From: Gracilaria gracilis
Lineage: Eukaryota > Rhodophyta > Florideophyceae > Gracilariales > Gracilariaceae
NCBI GenBank assembly: GCA_030374805.1
Contig: JARGSG010000052.1
Coordinates: forward strand, 124,001 to 188,000
Reading direction: 5' to 3'
Length of the DNA: 64,000 nt
Shown: in pieces, positions 11,255 through 22,982 of the stretch
Layout: every line of letters starts with the position of its first letter
Position numbering within the stretch: position 1 is the stretch's first letter
Notes under the pieces: model-generated
The model's database searches: none
Told to the model about the DNA's origin: nothing
Seen by the model: the letters and a program-made list of their open reading frames with translations, nothing else
Position numbers and translations under genes: made by a program

Positions 11255-14192
11255 AATGAATATGAATCTGAAACCGAGCATATTCATCCAAATATGGTGA
11301 ATTCTATACTCTGCCTTCATATTGTGAGAAAAAGGGTACTGAGCATAGCGAGACACAAGGTAATCCGAGTCCTAAATTCACCTCTATCAACTTTTTTTTA
11401 GCACTGTAATTGACTTTGTATACCATTGCAAGAGAGTAAGATGTCCAACCAATACCCGAAGCAATGCGAGGAATTGAATGGTTCAGGGAACTAAACTTTG
11501 GGTCACTTATTCATCGATTCGTTCGTATATAGATATAGCAATATAACCCTTAGAGTTTCGGAATAATCAGAACCAGTTGTGATCAATGAATTTTCGTAAG
11601 CTCAACTTGCCTTAGCCCAAAAAGAGGCCAAACAGGATTCTATGATGGTATAAACGAGTTTTGCTGGATATGACAAAAACATAGACATTGCACGTAAACT
11701 CTCTGCATAGATGTGAGCTACAATGCCAGGAAACGTTTCTTTATAACAGGACTTCATCATAGTAAAAATTTTAGACTGACGGAAAACGAAATGAAGAGGT
11801 AAGGAAGTGAAGAGGTGGGGAAATGAAGAGGTGGTCACCAATTCACGGGGTTATCTACTCATTGTCATTAATCATAAGAGACTGAACGTTTATCTGCCTG
11901 GAAACCGAAGATATCTGCGTTACATGCCCAAAACCCGGCAGACACCTATACAGTTGAAGAGATTTGCTTCTGACCTGCTCGGGATAAACTCTTATACAAT
12001 GCAAAATTTTACAACTCTATGGGCATGAATTTCGCCCAGGAACGTGATATACACACTCAAAACTTCTCTTACTTCTTTCAAACACTTCAAGTTTTTTTTC
12101 TAATAAAATATATTGCAGATATTTGAATAGTCCATCCACATTGTATCGAAACTTTATGTCAAATATGTCACGGATAAATCCTTATGTTCCATGACATATA
12201 GCTGTATGTTGAAAAGACCATATCGATCCCGTATAATATTAATATAAATACCAATTTTGAGGATATCAATTGAATATCTCAAGGCTATGATGGAATTCTA
12301 ATTGGAATATACGTCGAAGCACGCCTACTCTAAATAGTTACAGGCGCAGGTGTCCGTATTGCGCCGGAGTAATGCCTTGTTCTGTATCCCATTTTGTTGT
12401 GGTTTGGAGCACCAACGCTTTCTAATCACCAGTATGAAACCCTACATATTTTTTTGGGTTTTCTCAATGACCACTCTTTTTCACTGTAATTTGGATGAGC
12501 AAGGTTGCGCTTGCTTCCCACTCACCAAGATCAGCGTTTAGAGAAGCAAGCTTCTCGTAACAAATTTGCAAAGCTCCAGTAGTGTGCTTTACCTCTAGAA
12601 AAAAGCAACCAACAATTAGATTATCGTGTCTAAACTTTACTAAGGTCAAACAGAATCTCCAATTGATCAAAGAGAAAAATCTTACTACCTACGGAGAAGA
12701 ATCCAATTATTGTCATTGACAAATGCAGGCCCGAGTTCCAGTTTTCATATTATTAGTAACTGCAGAAAAAGCCCAGGTTATCGACAAAAATGTGCGCAAG
12801 TTTAACTTTTCTTAGTACCGAAAAATTGGTACTAAATGTGGCAGTTGGTACGGTGCATAATAATGTTTCCAGCCCATAGCACTACGCATCCAAAATTGAG
12901 CTTATGACATATGCTGGTTTGCCTTGTATTTTAACTTGTGGGCAATGAAATGATCCAAACACAGAGTGCCTCCTAAAAGAAAGCAAAATGCGGCGTGTGA
13001 CACGGCGCATTTTTTTAATGAAAAATATTTAGTATTAGTACTGTGTTTGAATAGAATCTGAGTATTCTATGTATAAGCGTCACGAATTGCCAGTGTCCCA
13101 GCAATTGTGGTGGATCTCCAGAACACCAACCCTTGCTGCTGTTCTACCTGAATTAGCCAGAATTGGCTTGACATATTGAGCTGATTGCCACTTTTCCACC
13201 AAGTAAGAGCTTTGCGATCAACACCTGTTTGGCCGTGGCTTTTTCTGATTTCGAACGGTTCTTGCTTTCTTTTTTAAACCTGCATAAGAACTGACGATTT
13301 GTCTTACTGGCTCTATGAACGGGAGGCATTGTGACCCCTACCACTGTTGGTTCAAGATTCGTCTGGTTCATCTTACCCATTTTTCTTGTATGGGTACACC
13401 TGCTACGTATGTGCTCCGTCCTCGCACAGGGGTTTTATGCTTATTCTCTTCGTTCTTGTCCGGGTCTTTACTCTCTTTCAACTTATTTGAGTTGGTTTGT
13501 TCCGTCAGAATCTGAATAAATCAGTGTACCAACGTCTAAATTTCAATTTTTGCGATGGTTACCTGTAGGTTTCCTCTTTAAAATTGCAATCGTTCTAATT
13601 AAATTTCCCTAGGTAGAGTTTTTTACGGTCCCATGGAGTTACTGACCTACAACTAAGCTCGAAAGAATTCTATACTGGCGTCCTTCCCGAGGGTGTTGGT
13701 CTCAGATATAAAGAAGATTATATCTCTTTTGTGGAGTTAGCCCCGCAGGTAACTTATGATAGAGAACAAATATTGAGCGTAATACCATTTTTTTGCTTTG
13801 TTTAAAACTACCGTTCTAATTTTTCTCTCGAATTACGAGTTATCTGCATCTGGATCGTTCTTTTACTATCTTCACAACTGTGTTTTGTGTTCCGTGGGCA
13901 ATCGGTCCTATAAAATCTTGGCCCGCTTGAGGCTTCGAACGTAACCTGGGCTGGCTCTAATAGAGCAATGCCCCCTGCAAGATTATCAGATCTGGATCTT
14001 CGTCTAGGGTTAACATTGCCAGGGGAACGGGAGAAAAAACCATATCTACCAGCTATGCCGAGGATTCAACATGCTAGTATTGCTACATATCTCAATTTGT
14101 TTTAACCAGAGCAAAAAGACCGGAGATATAATGCAGCTTCTGCATAAGGCTAATGCGAAACCTATAAACTAAATAAACAAGTTGAAATCCTC
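11255..14192. other. Intergenic; nothing identified
   Basis: Nearly 3 kb without a supportable gene. Short frames (11807-12028, 12350-12541, 13315-13519) have no recognisable domain or sensible composition. I see no tRNA, satellite or clear transposon terminus. Confidence 0.4.
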
Positions 14193-14549
14193 ATGGGTGA
14201 GGCCTACCATCAGGAATTTTCGGCTGTAAACCTGAGATATATGCAGGATATGAAATGGGTATATTTATCGCAGAGATTACAAACAGTTGATGAGTTGAAC
14301 AAAAATTTTCGATGTACTGGTACTGTTCTTTTGGGCACTGTAATTGCTACCATGTCACGGAATATATTCATAATCACTCAATATGTTTCTCAACGACTTG
14401 AAAACTATTTTGAATACGGAGAACCTCAAAATATATGGAAAACATATATCTTGGTTTCGAAAACAGAAGAAAATATCATTGTCGAAACTATAATAAATCT
14501 GTATGCAATTACTACTGAACACCCTGAAATAGATCCAAATGCCATTTAA
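14193..14549 (+). CDS. Hypothetical 118-aa protein or gene fragment
   Basis: An ATG-started frame of 118 codons in an AT-rich setting. The product is acidic with several predicted helices (for example about residues 20-40 and 85-110) and no membrane segment. I recognise no family. It may be a fragment of a retroelement or a chance frame: there is no neighbour that supports it and codon usage is hard to judge at this length. Confidence 0.25.
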   Translation: MGEAYHQEFSAVNLRYMQDMKWVYLSQRLQTVDELNKNFRCTGTVLLGTVIATMSRNIFIITQYVSQRLENYFEYGEPQNIWKTYILVSKTEENIIVETIINLYAITTEHPEIDPNAI

Positions 14550-15800
14550 TAAGAGCATCGGCTATTCTTGGAACATCTATCTTAGTTATATTCTCTAGGC
14601 GTCTCATTTACATATACCGAATGTTAGCTTTAGGCAAAAAGCGACGCCCGTAGTGACGAACCCAGAGGAGCAGAACAAGCGTCCAAGACTATCAGCCTAG
14701 TGAATAAAACAGAATAAAAACGTAGCTGAGAAGATTTCGCAGTATAAAACATGAAATAATAAGGTGAAGGGTTCAGTTTCGTGAACATGATGCAGCCATG
14801 GGAGAAGAGACAAGACATAATCCTATGACAATCAATAAAGCCCAGCAAATAATCACAGGCATCAAAGAATCATACGCGAGACACAGTACATGTATGGCAG
14901 AGGAAATGAGAAATTGAAGAAAGAAAACGAATACTCCTCGTGAGACAATCTTACATGATATTCCAACCTATACGTGAAGGATTTGTACGATAAAAAGTAC
15001 CACACAAAATGGCAATCGATTGTCTACAGAAGGCTTCCCTTCTTTATAGAAATGATGCGACAGCGAAAAGAAAGAAAGAGAGACATCCTATAAAAGAGCG
15101 AAATAGATTCCCATTACATTCAGAACCTTAGACCCTGTACAGGCAAAAATACATGAAAAAAGTAACCGAGGAAATCTGAAGATGAAAATTGTAAAGATAG
15201 AGCGATTCAAAGGTGCTGGTAGATGCCTACCAAATTAAATCCACTCCCTCTCCCACAAAGATTGAAAACGTTCAAATGTACTATTGTCCAAAGAAATCAG
15301 AATAGCTCAAGGAAAGACCAAGCGCTTGGAGATGAGCACAAAAACTTGGTGAAGATAATAAATAGTTGAAAAACAACGACTTTGACCAGAGATTCAGAAC
15401 AACAGAAATTGGAAGAAAATCATGAGCTCAAACTAGATTACAACGCTATGAAGACACGGGGATAGAGAAGAAATGAGATACAAATCGAATAAAAACCCCG
15501 CTCTCTGACGCAGAAGAATAGAATTGGAGGAACCAAACATGCCAAACGCTCCGCGCCGGACTCCAGACGTGAGCTCGAAAAGCTAGACATAACCATAAAA
15601 GCACATTCCCGTCCTATAGGGAGACGGAGCAAATTCCCAGACGTCGTTGTTGTTTTCATTAGGGAAATGGGAAAGAAAAGATCACCAAGCCATTAGAAAA
15701 ATGAAAGAAAAGAACCAAAGGCGTACAAGCCATAATCTGGTTTTCTGAAAGAAGCGGTATTGATTGAGATTTTTTTGGTGATGTTAATAGTGGTGGTGGT
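14550..15800. other. A-rich intergenic sequence
   Basis: The plus strand is strongly A/G-rich (about 14,800-15,700) with many AAGAAA-like runs, but no convincing coding frame on either strand. It lies just upstream of the LINE RNase H remnant and could be eroded LINE sequence; I cannot see reverse transcriptase motifs in it. Confidence 0.35.
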
Positions 15801-16610
15801 GATGATGTGCGTTTAAAACGGAGATGGATACGATTGTTCCGTTCGGGCTTATATAGACCACTTTCGCGCTGGTGCGTACGAAATATACTCAAAGGACAGG
15901 ATTCGAACAGTAGGTGCTGTGATTTCTGCAGGCATCAACGTCTGCTCGAACATGGCTGGGCTGCGGGCCATGGACGCTGCACTCGATGCCGTATATGAAG
16001 AGGAGAATAAAACGATAAGGATCTTTACGGATTCCTAAGCGGTGGTGCAGGCTTTACAAGGGAATTTATGGATACCGAGCATAACCCATCAGCGTGTGGC
16101 CCAAAAGCTGGATCACGTAAGCAACAGTTGTGCTGTGTAGCTCGCTTGGGTACCGAGTCATCGTGGAGATCCACAAAATTAATCGTGGACCAAGCAGCTA
16201 AGTCAGGGCTCAATCTCCCACTTTCTTGGCAGATAAGTGTTCCAATTGACTTAATTGATGCTATATCACAGGTAAGAAACAGAACACAAAGCAAAAGTTT
16301 TTTGGCCCTTAACAAGTATGATATGGCGAAAGAGGACCTTTCGAGGTTGTCAGAGGTGACTTTGGCGCAGTTTTCTACTGGACATATTCCAGCACTTCAC
16401 CCTGTCAGCTCGTATTTAAACAAGAAGGTGCTGAGATTCGATCGTAGAAGAGACGCCAAAAAAGGCGCCAAACCCTTTCTGTTTCGCTGCCAGCAAACAA
16501 ACCGAACTCGGCACGACAAATTGCCAGCGCCACGTGTAAGAACAGATAAATCTCTGACAGATATGATTAAGGAGTGGCAATTACGGTATTTGGACTTCTG
16601 GCCAAGGTAA
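15801..16610 (+). pseudogene. LINE (non-LTR retrotransposon) C-terminus with RNase H remnant
   Basis: Translating from about 15,860 gives a ribonuclease H domain of the LINE type. A first strand/helix part has GLRAMDAALDAVYEEENK, then IFTDS with the catalytic Asp, then a TAA (16036-16038) where Gln or a similar residue is expected before AVVQAL. It continues with LAWVPSHRGD, the usual 'WVPSHxG' motif. A frameshift near 16,175 moves to the frame of 16,068-16,610, which contains IVDQAAKSG, the expected closing 'VDxxAK' motif, and the post-RNase H region of LINE ORF2. At least three stops and one frameshift interrupt it, so it is dead. The reverse transcriptase part is absent, as expected for a 5'-truncated copy. 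Confidence 0.7.
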
Positions 16611-17490
16611 AGAAAAAGATAGATTTTTTCACCTTCGGTATCATTCAAATATCGAAGATACAATGTCTAGTAACGATCGGGGACTTTCATATAAATAATA
16701 AAAGCTCTCTCGCTTGTTCGACTCTTCAGTTCTTCTTGTGGGTTATTGGGAGCCCCACAAAGCCGAGTATCAGTTTCAGCCATATACACCTTCTTGTTTG
16801 GAATATTTGCTTTGCTGGTACAATCTCTAAGTCAGTGGGAATTCATAACCACATCGTCTCACACATTATTTGGGAACTTTGCTGGTTATGTGCATGACCG
16901 ACAACCAATCAAGAGATTAAATTTAGCATTTTTGCAGCCCAAACTAGTTGTGCAATACCCGAAATGGGGAAAAGATTCTACAAAACGGTCCCAGTTTTCG
17001 CTCTCTGTGAGGGTCGCAACAGAGACAAAGCTTTCTGTACCGTCCCGAGAACAGTTGTTGGACCGTAAGGGGTTCGAAAAAATTAACAGAAATCAGAAAA
17101 ACAACCGGAAAGGCGAAAACAATGTACGTGGCCAAGATCGGGGAGCGAGGAGTGGAAAGATCCAGGAAGGAATGTCCAGAAAAAGTAAAGTAAAGAAGGG
17201 AAGTATCCAAGAAAGATCTTCACAAGTGTCAAAATAAATAACGCAAAAGAGATAACGAAGACGAAGCCCAGTACTGGGGCGGAATGAACCTCAGAGTTAA
17301 AAAAGAAAAACAAAGAAACTTAACTAAAAAATAGGGGATAATCTCCTGCGCAGAGCCAGGGGAGAGAAGGTGGAATGCAGTCCAACCCCAGAAGAGTTAG
17401 TCTCGTTGCGCAAGCGAAATTAGTCAGGTCCCCACACGGGTTGGCTTTAATTGTTGAAGGCAATGGTAGGTGCGCCATTTCCTAAGTATT
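16611..17490. other. LINE 3' flank and basic-tail frame, uncertain
   Basis: A frame at 16,746-17,237 lacks an early ATG and ends in a very basic K/R/Q-rich tail; I do not recognise it. The sequence around 17,290-17,340 is A-rich and could be the degraded tail of the LINE. Nothing else is supportable. Confidence 0.3.
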
Positions 17491-17964
17491 ATGCTCTACT
17501 CTATCCAAAAAGAATTCCCTAGAAATAATCAAATATTTACCTGGAGCTACAATTCAACTTTCCTCTACACCCTAACTGTACTAAACCTCTACGGTCCATT
17601 AACAGCTAAATACAAAACTGATGGGTATTTTTATGAAAACATTCATACCCAGTGGCAAGTTGTATCATGCATACACATATGCTCCTCAACACCACGTTCG
17701 CATGATTCTTCTTCGAATTATACTGAACTATCAGAAGGGCTCGCACACGAACTCATGAGTTCCATCTTTTCCAAAGCACAACATACTGGGTATTGCACTA
17801 CAAAAATGCGACAGTTCGTTTACGAATCTTTCGGGATACAACCTTTACTACTAACATTTGACTTTTTTAATGTATTTCGGCACTATAAATTTACTGCACA
17901 TCATATGATTGATTTTACGAACTTTACACACAAAATGCTCAAGTTGCAAATGAAAGGTACATGA
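17491..17964 (+). CDS. Hypothetical 157-aa protein
   Basis: An ATG-started frame of 157 codons with no lesion. The product is rich in aromatic residues, His and Asn (YNSTFLYTLTVLNLYG near residue 20; MIDFTNFTHKMLKLQMKG at the end). There is no clear membrane segment. I recognise no family and neighbours give no clue. It could be a remnant of a retroelement ORF or a lineage-specific gene. Confidence 0.3.
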   Translation: MLYSIQKEFPRNNQIFTWSYNSTFLYTLTVLNLYGPLTAKYKTDGYFYENIHTQWQVVSCIHICSSTPRSHDSSSNYTELSEGLAHELMSSIFSKAQHTGYCTTKMRQFVYESFGIQPLLLTFDFFNVFRHYKFTAHHMIDFTNFTHKMLKLQMKGT

Positions 17965-19062
17965 AAGAACATTCCTTTTGGCCGGTGATGTAATCATTCA
18001 AATACGGCTAGCTGGCTTCTAACTAACTTCCAGAGATTTTCTAGGAGACTTTGCTGGTGAGCGGGAGGCTGGATTTTGCTTGCACCGAACTTCTGCTCAG
18101 TTAGAAATCCAAAGGTGCAACCCGCGTTCCCGGTTGCCCGAAACTTTTCGGTCGCACGTGTATTCGGGAGTTGTCGTGGTGTACGGAACTGTGTTTCATG
18201 TTTCCATCGCCATACCACCAGTCATTTTCCTATTACTAAAAAAAGTTAATTTATAAGCGCTTTGCTCTCTTGTAATACAGGGTATGCAGTTCACATGTTC
18301 GAACTTTCAACACCCATGAACTGTCACTGCCACCGATTCGTATATCCTTATGGGATATAGTCGTAGATATGTAATGGTAAAGCTACACACTATATGCACT
18401 AGAGAACATATATCTAATGTATCATTTTTATCTGTCACACATATCATAGTTGCTTTTCAGTTTTCCACTCCGCGAAGCTAATGATAATTGAGCGGGTATA
18501 ATGACTAATTTCCTAGAATTATAAGCTCTCCACAAAGAAAGAATACGGTCTCGAGTTGTCAACTGAGGATAATTTCGATTCTGTTCAAAATTCGTCAATC
18601 ACCTGAGAACATTTCATAATGTAGAAGTTCAGGGTAACTAGAACAAGAGAAACAAGCACTGGCGATAGCCGGAGGGCTTCCTTACCTCAACTGCGGAGGT
18701 AAACGTGTACAAAGATACTCGTTCACATATCACGTTTCGCTGATCGAAGCATCAATATACATAGTGAAGTATATATGATATGGATTTTAGTACAAAATTG
18801 ATAAATCTAAAAGTGGTATGTATAAAACATTTGTTGCCCTTTGAGAGACAATTGAATCCTTATCGAAGCACAGACATATTGAGAATCTGGAAAAAAGATC
18901 TCCTCAAACCGTTTCATACTTTCTCCTTGAGGACATGTGTAAAGCACAGCTAAGGATCAGCCAGCTTCGAATTTGAAACCCGTAGAGCCAGAGAACTCAA
19001 ATGAAATGGTAAGTATTGTATTCGTTTGATTATTTCCCAGACTTTGGCATCTTTAAGAGAGT
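17965..19062. other. Intergenic; left flank of the large transposon
   Basis: No gene seen. The last bases before the transposon terminus read GAGAGT (19057-19062), which recurs two bases beyond the opposite terminus (37178-37183) and is the best candidate for a target-site duplication. Confidence 0.4.
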
Positions 19063-19500
19063 CAGTGTTCTCGGAATTCTAGTTTTGGTGTCAGAAATGA
19101 CCGAATTAAAATGATCGAAAACCGGTGAATTTATCCAAATTTGGATGTGCTTAATTTCCGAAAATATTTCCACATTTCCACTTCTGGTAGCTTGTGCGGA
19201 AAGAATCATTCATGATTATTTCCATCATTGCTAGTTTGGATGGAAGAACAACTAGTATGTTACTTCCGTTCATGCTAGTTTCCGAACTCAATGTAATTGT
19301 GTAAGTGGCATATATTTAGAACTTTACGGCGCCAAATAGGGATTTTCATATCTCCAAATAGGGGTATATTTACATAGATAGCTGCTTGTGAAATACGATT
19401 AGGAAAATACAAACCCTTCAAATAGGAACTCCCTATAGAGATACAGCACATCTATTCAACAATTCTGATATCAGATATCGGCCGTTTATTCTCTCACTTT
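19063..19500 (+). repeat. Left terminal inverted repeat and subterminal motifs
   Basis: The left end of the large element. It holds the terminal CAGTGTTCTCGGAATTCTAG, then CTAGTTT-type motifs at about 19,079, 19,230, 19,251 and 19,274. The same 430 bases occur, with scattered changes, at 42,869-43,320. In EnSpm/CACTA elements such subterminal repeats bind the second, regulatory protein; that role here is inference. Confidence 0.7.
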
Positions 19501-19623
19501 TGAAACGCCTTCGCGTCACGTGCCACCTCCCCCATCACTCCGTCCTACCCTCCGTGCGTTATATTACGCTCCCCACCACTACGTACCCCCCTCTCCCCCA
19601 ACACTCCCACACCGCTCCCCGCC

Positions 19624-22600
19624 ATGCCTAATGGCTGCTTTAAAGGCTGCTCCTTCTTCGCTCGCACCATTCCCGCAATTCAAAGGCACCAAAGAAGATG
19701 CCCCGACCTTCTCACCGCCCACAAGCGTTTTCTCTCCCCCGACGGCAACGTCCCTCACTTTCACTCACGCCAAAAGCGTCACAAGTCCACCCCCCTACTC
19801 CACCACCACCTCCACCTCCTCTCTCCAATCGCCTTTCCAATAACATCCCCATCGCCGACGACGACTCCTACCACCAGAAACAGCTCTCCTTCTCCATCCA
19901 CACCCAAGACGCCCACCATATCATAGGCACCCCCGTCCGCTCCCTCTCCTCCTCCCCACCTCCTCCACCGCCCCCTCCTTCCCTCTCCTCACCAACCCCC
20001 GCCTCGAACGAATGGTTCTCTACATCTCTTCCGTTGCTTCCCCCGTCAGCCACCGTAAAACAGACGAACTCATCGCTCTCCTACACGATCTCTCCTTCTC
20101 CAAGCCAGCCTTCCACAACCCCGTTTCCTCCGCCTCCCAGTGTCTCAAATTTCAAACTTCAAACAGACCTCTTCTAACACCGAGTCAGCAACATCGGTTT
20201 CACCCCCACCACCCTCCACGATCCACAGCACCTCTTCACAGCCACCATTTTCCGAAATGATGCTATCCAAGTCCTTAAAGGACAACTCGCACTCGCACAC
20301 TCCGAGAACACCTTCTTCCACCACGTCCCCCATACAACCTCTTCCGGCTCTCCCGCTTTCGCCCACCACATGGCTTCTTCCCTCGGAAAAGAAGCTGTTC
20401 CAGCCTTCAAGCACGCAATCATGCAGTGCTCCAGTAACTCCTTCATCTTGCACACCCCTGAGAACACCGGTATCGACTCTTTTATTGGCTTCGTCCAAGT
20501 ATACTCCGACAAGTCCTCCAACTTCCTCAAATCCTCTTCCCTCACCTCCTACCCCCTTCACAGCACCCTCGCCAACTTCTCCGACTCGTTCCATCGCAAA
20601 TGTATCACCGACAACCTCACCCTTCTCGGATACCTTCTAACCTCTTTCAATCTCGCCACCCCCTCTCAAGACCCCGATACCATCCCCCAAACCTCGTCCA
20701 GCATCTCCCGCTCTACAAAAATGCAACTCATACAGCGTGCCATCTCCAACCTCCTCGACTCTCTTCTCTCCTCCGAAGTCACTGGCTTCCCCATCCATGA
20801 TGCTAATGGAGTGCTCCGCCATTGTCACCCAATCATCGCCAGCTACTCCGGATACATACGGAAGCAAAGTACATTCTCTCCATCTCCCACGGTACCTGCC
20901 CCCAACATCTATGCCACAGTTGTACCGTCCCGCGCTCCGACCTCCACCTACACATTCCATCACTCCCTCTTCGATCCCAGACCCAGACTCCCGCTGCCCG
21001 CAAATCACACTCTACGCTCTTCCAAGATGCTGAAAAGGCCATCCTCGCAAGAAAGCCCAGAATCACCCAGAACACCAAGGAAAGGCTGTTGAAGCACTCC
21101 ACTCCCTTTCTCTCGCAAAATACTCTTCCCTTTTCGAATCTTACCCTCTCCTCAACACCACCTCTCTCCTCTCCCCTTACAACTTCTTCCGCCCCGAATC
21201 ACTCCATAACTTCCACCTCGGCATCTCAAAGCTGATCAAGCTCGCATACATCGAGAGACTCAAGTCAGAATCACTCTTCACTACCCCCCGTTCCTCCAAG
21301 TCCTGCCGTTCCTTCAATTCCGTCCGCTCCTCCATTTTGAAAAACGCGACCACAATCCTCGTCGCCATCGAAAAGCACTCTCCAGCCACAGGACTCCACA
21401 TCGACTCTTCCTTCCCCGAAAGCGGTCAAACTCTTAACGGTATCTTCACCTCAGACGACCTACGTGGCATGCACGAAGCAAAAGACTACCGCTCACTCGA
21501 CATGGTCTTTCCCTTCATCGGCGCCTTTTTCGACCGCTGCTGTGACGAGGTCGATGCATCTCCCATCACTTCCGTTTTTATCAAGTACTCCGGTCTTCTC
21601 CTCTTCTCCATGAGACACAACGCCTCCGCAGAATGGACCGACTCCCGCCTCTCCGACCTCCAATCCCAAATCCACTCCTCCAAGCGCACAGCCGTACTCG
21701 TCCTCGGCCCCCACCACACGTCCAGCCTTGGCACCCTCAAGTTCCATTTCATCGACCACATCGTCGAGGACATTCGCCGCTTCGGAGGCCTCCACTTCAA
21801 CGATGCCGGCATATTCGAACACGTCTACTCTCTCTTCAAGTCACACTACTCCAAAACCTCAAAGCGCAGGTCCAGCGCACATGAAGAAACCATTCGCGCC
21901 ATCCATCACTCAAACGCCACCAAAGACTGGAACCCCCTTTCCCCCAACCCCTCCATCACTTTCTCTTCTCCTGCCATTGCCTCTCCCATCCAGTCCCGCC
22001 AACTCGGTTTGGTCCGTGATGGAAAACTCATCTCATTCGCTGATCTCATCACCGCCCACAACTTCCTCCACTCTAATCCTCATTTCAATCCCAATTCTCT
22101 ACAAGACCTCTCCCTTCCTTACCGAAACTCTCTCCATCCTCCAACAGATTGCAAAAAACGCCCTCCCTTCATTCATCACCCTTTCCCTCGAAGTCCTAGA
22201 ACTCTCAGAGAACTCCACCACTCTCCGTCGCACCCGAATCACCGTAGTCAACTCGCTTACGTCGCCGGCGGTTACGTCCCATCACTCGACCACTACATTG
22301 GAGAGCGGAACGAGCTCGCGCTCCAGGATTGTCCGTCCAGTCCTTCTCATCCAACGAATATTTGCCGCCCCGTCCTTCGGTCCTTCTCAATCCCCAAAGT
22401 TCTCTCATGTCCTCGTCGCAGGCACCAGCTCCTCCAACTCCACCCCCATCGTCTGGATCTGGAAACACATCTCTCTTCTTCGCTTCACCCTTCCTTCTTC
22501 CACTCCATCTTCCAAGGAGTTCGCCTTCGTACAATTCATGGAGCTCGTCCCACCAAGCGACGAAGTCGATGTCACCCTCAACTGCGTATGCCTCCGATGG

Positions 22601-22783
22601 GCAACAGACGACGAACATAACCACACCGCTCATCTGGTTCCCATCTCCACCCACTCCATATCCGACAACGTTTCTTCATGGTTTGGGCTCATCCCTTTCT
22701 CTTCTATTCTTGGCTCTGTTCATGTTGTCCACCAGAACTACCCCGCACCCCTTCAACTCCCGCCTCCATTGGAATTTCCATAG
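19624..22783 (+). pseudogene. Zinc-finger Plavaka/EnSpm-like transposase
   Basis: The product starts with a C2HC finger (C-x3-C-x12-H-x3-C) right after ATG 19624, as in Plavaka-type transposases. A Pro/Ser-rich linker follows. The central region (from about 20,730) has FPIHDANGVLRHCHPIIASYSG, then in another frame DIPEAKYILSISHGTCPQHL, the family's 'xGDxPExx...C..C' block. The later region has GTLKFHFIDHIVEDIRRFGG then FEHVYSLFKSHYSKTSKRR. The C-terminus, reading in frame to TGA 22781-22783, has KEFAFVQFMELVPPSDEV and LNCVCLRWAT. Coding homology therefore spans 3.1 kb, but the frame changes at about 19,790, 20,000, 20,170, 21,000 and 22,100, so the protein cannot be made. The truncated copy at 43,424 keeps the finger-to-linker part in one frame, which shows what the intact start looked like. 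Confidence 0.7.
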
Positions 22784-22982
22784 ATTCTACCTCAACAGAT
22801 TCTACCGGGACCCCACCTCCAGGCCCTACCTCCCAACCCCCGCATAGCACTCATTCCATAGGATTTTCATAAACCAATCACTACCACCTTTTCCACAGGA
22901 GAGATTGGAGATAGGTATGGGATGAAGAATATCTACCACCTCTTCATCATCCCACAGCTATCTCTACTCCTCCCACTCTTAT

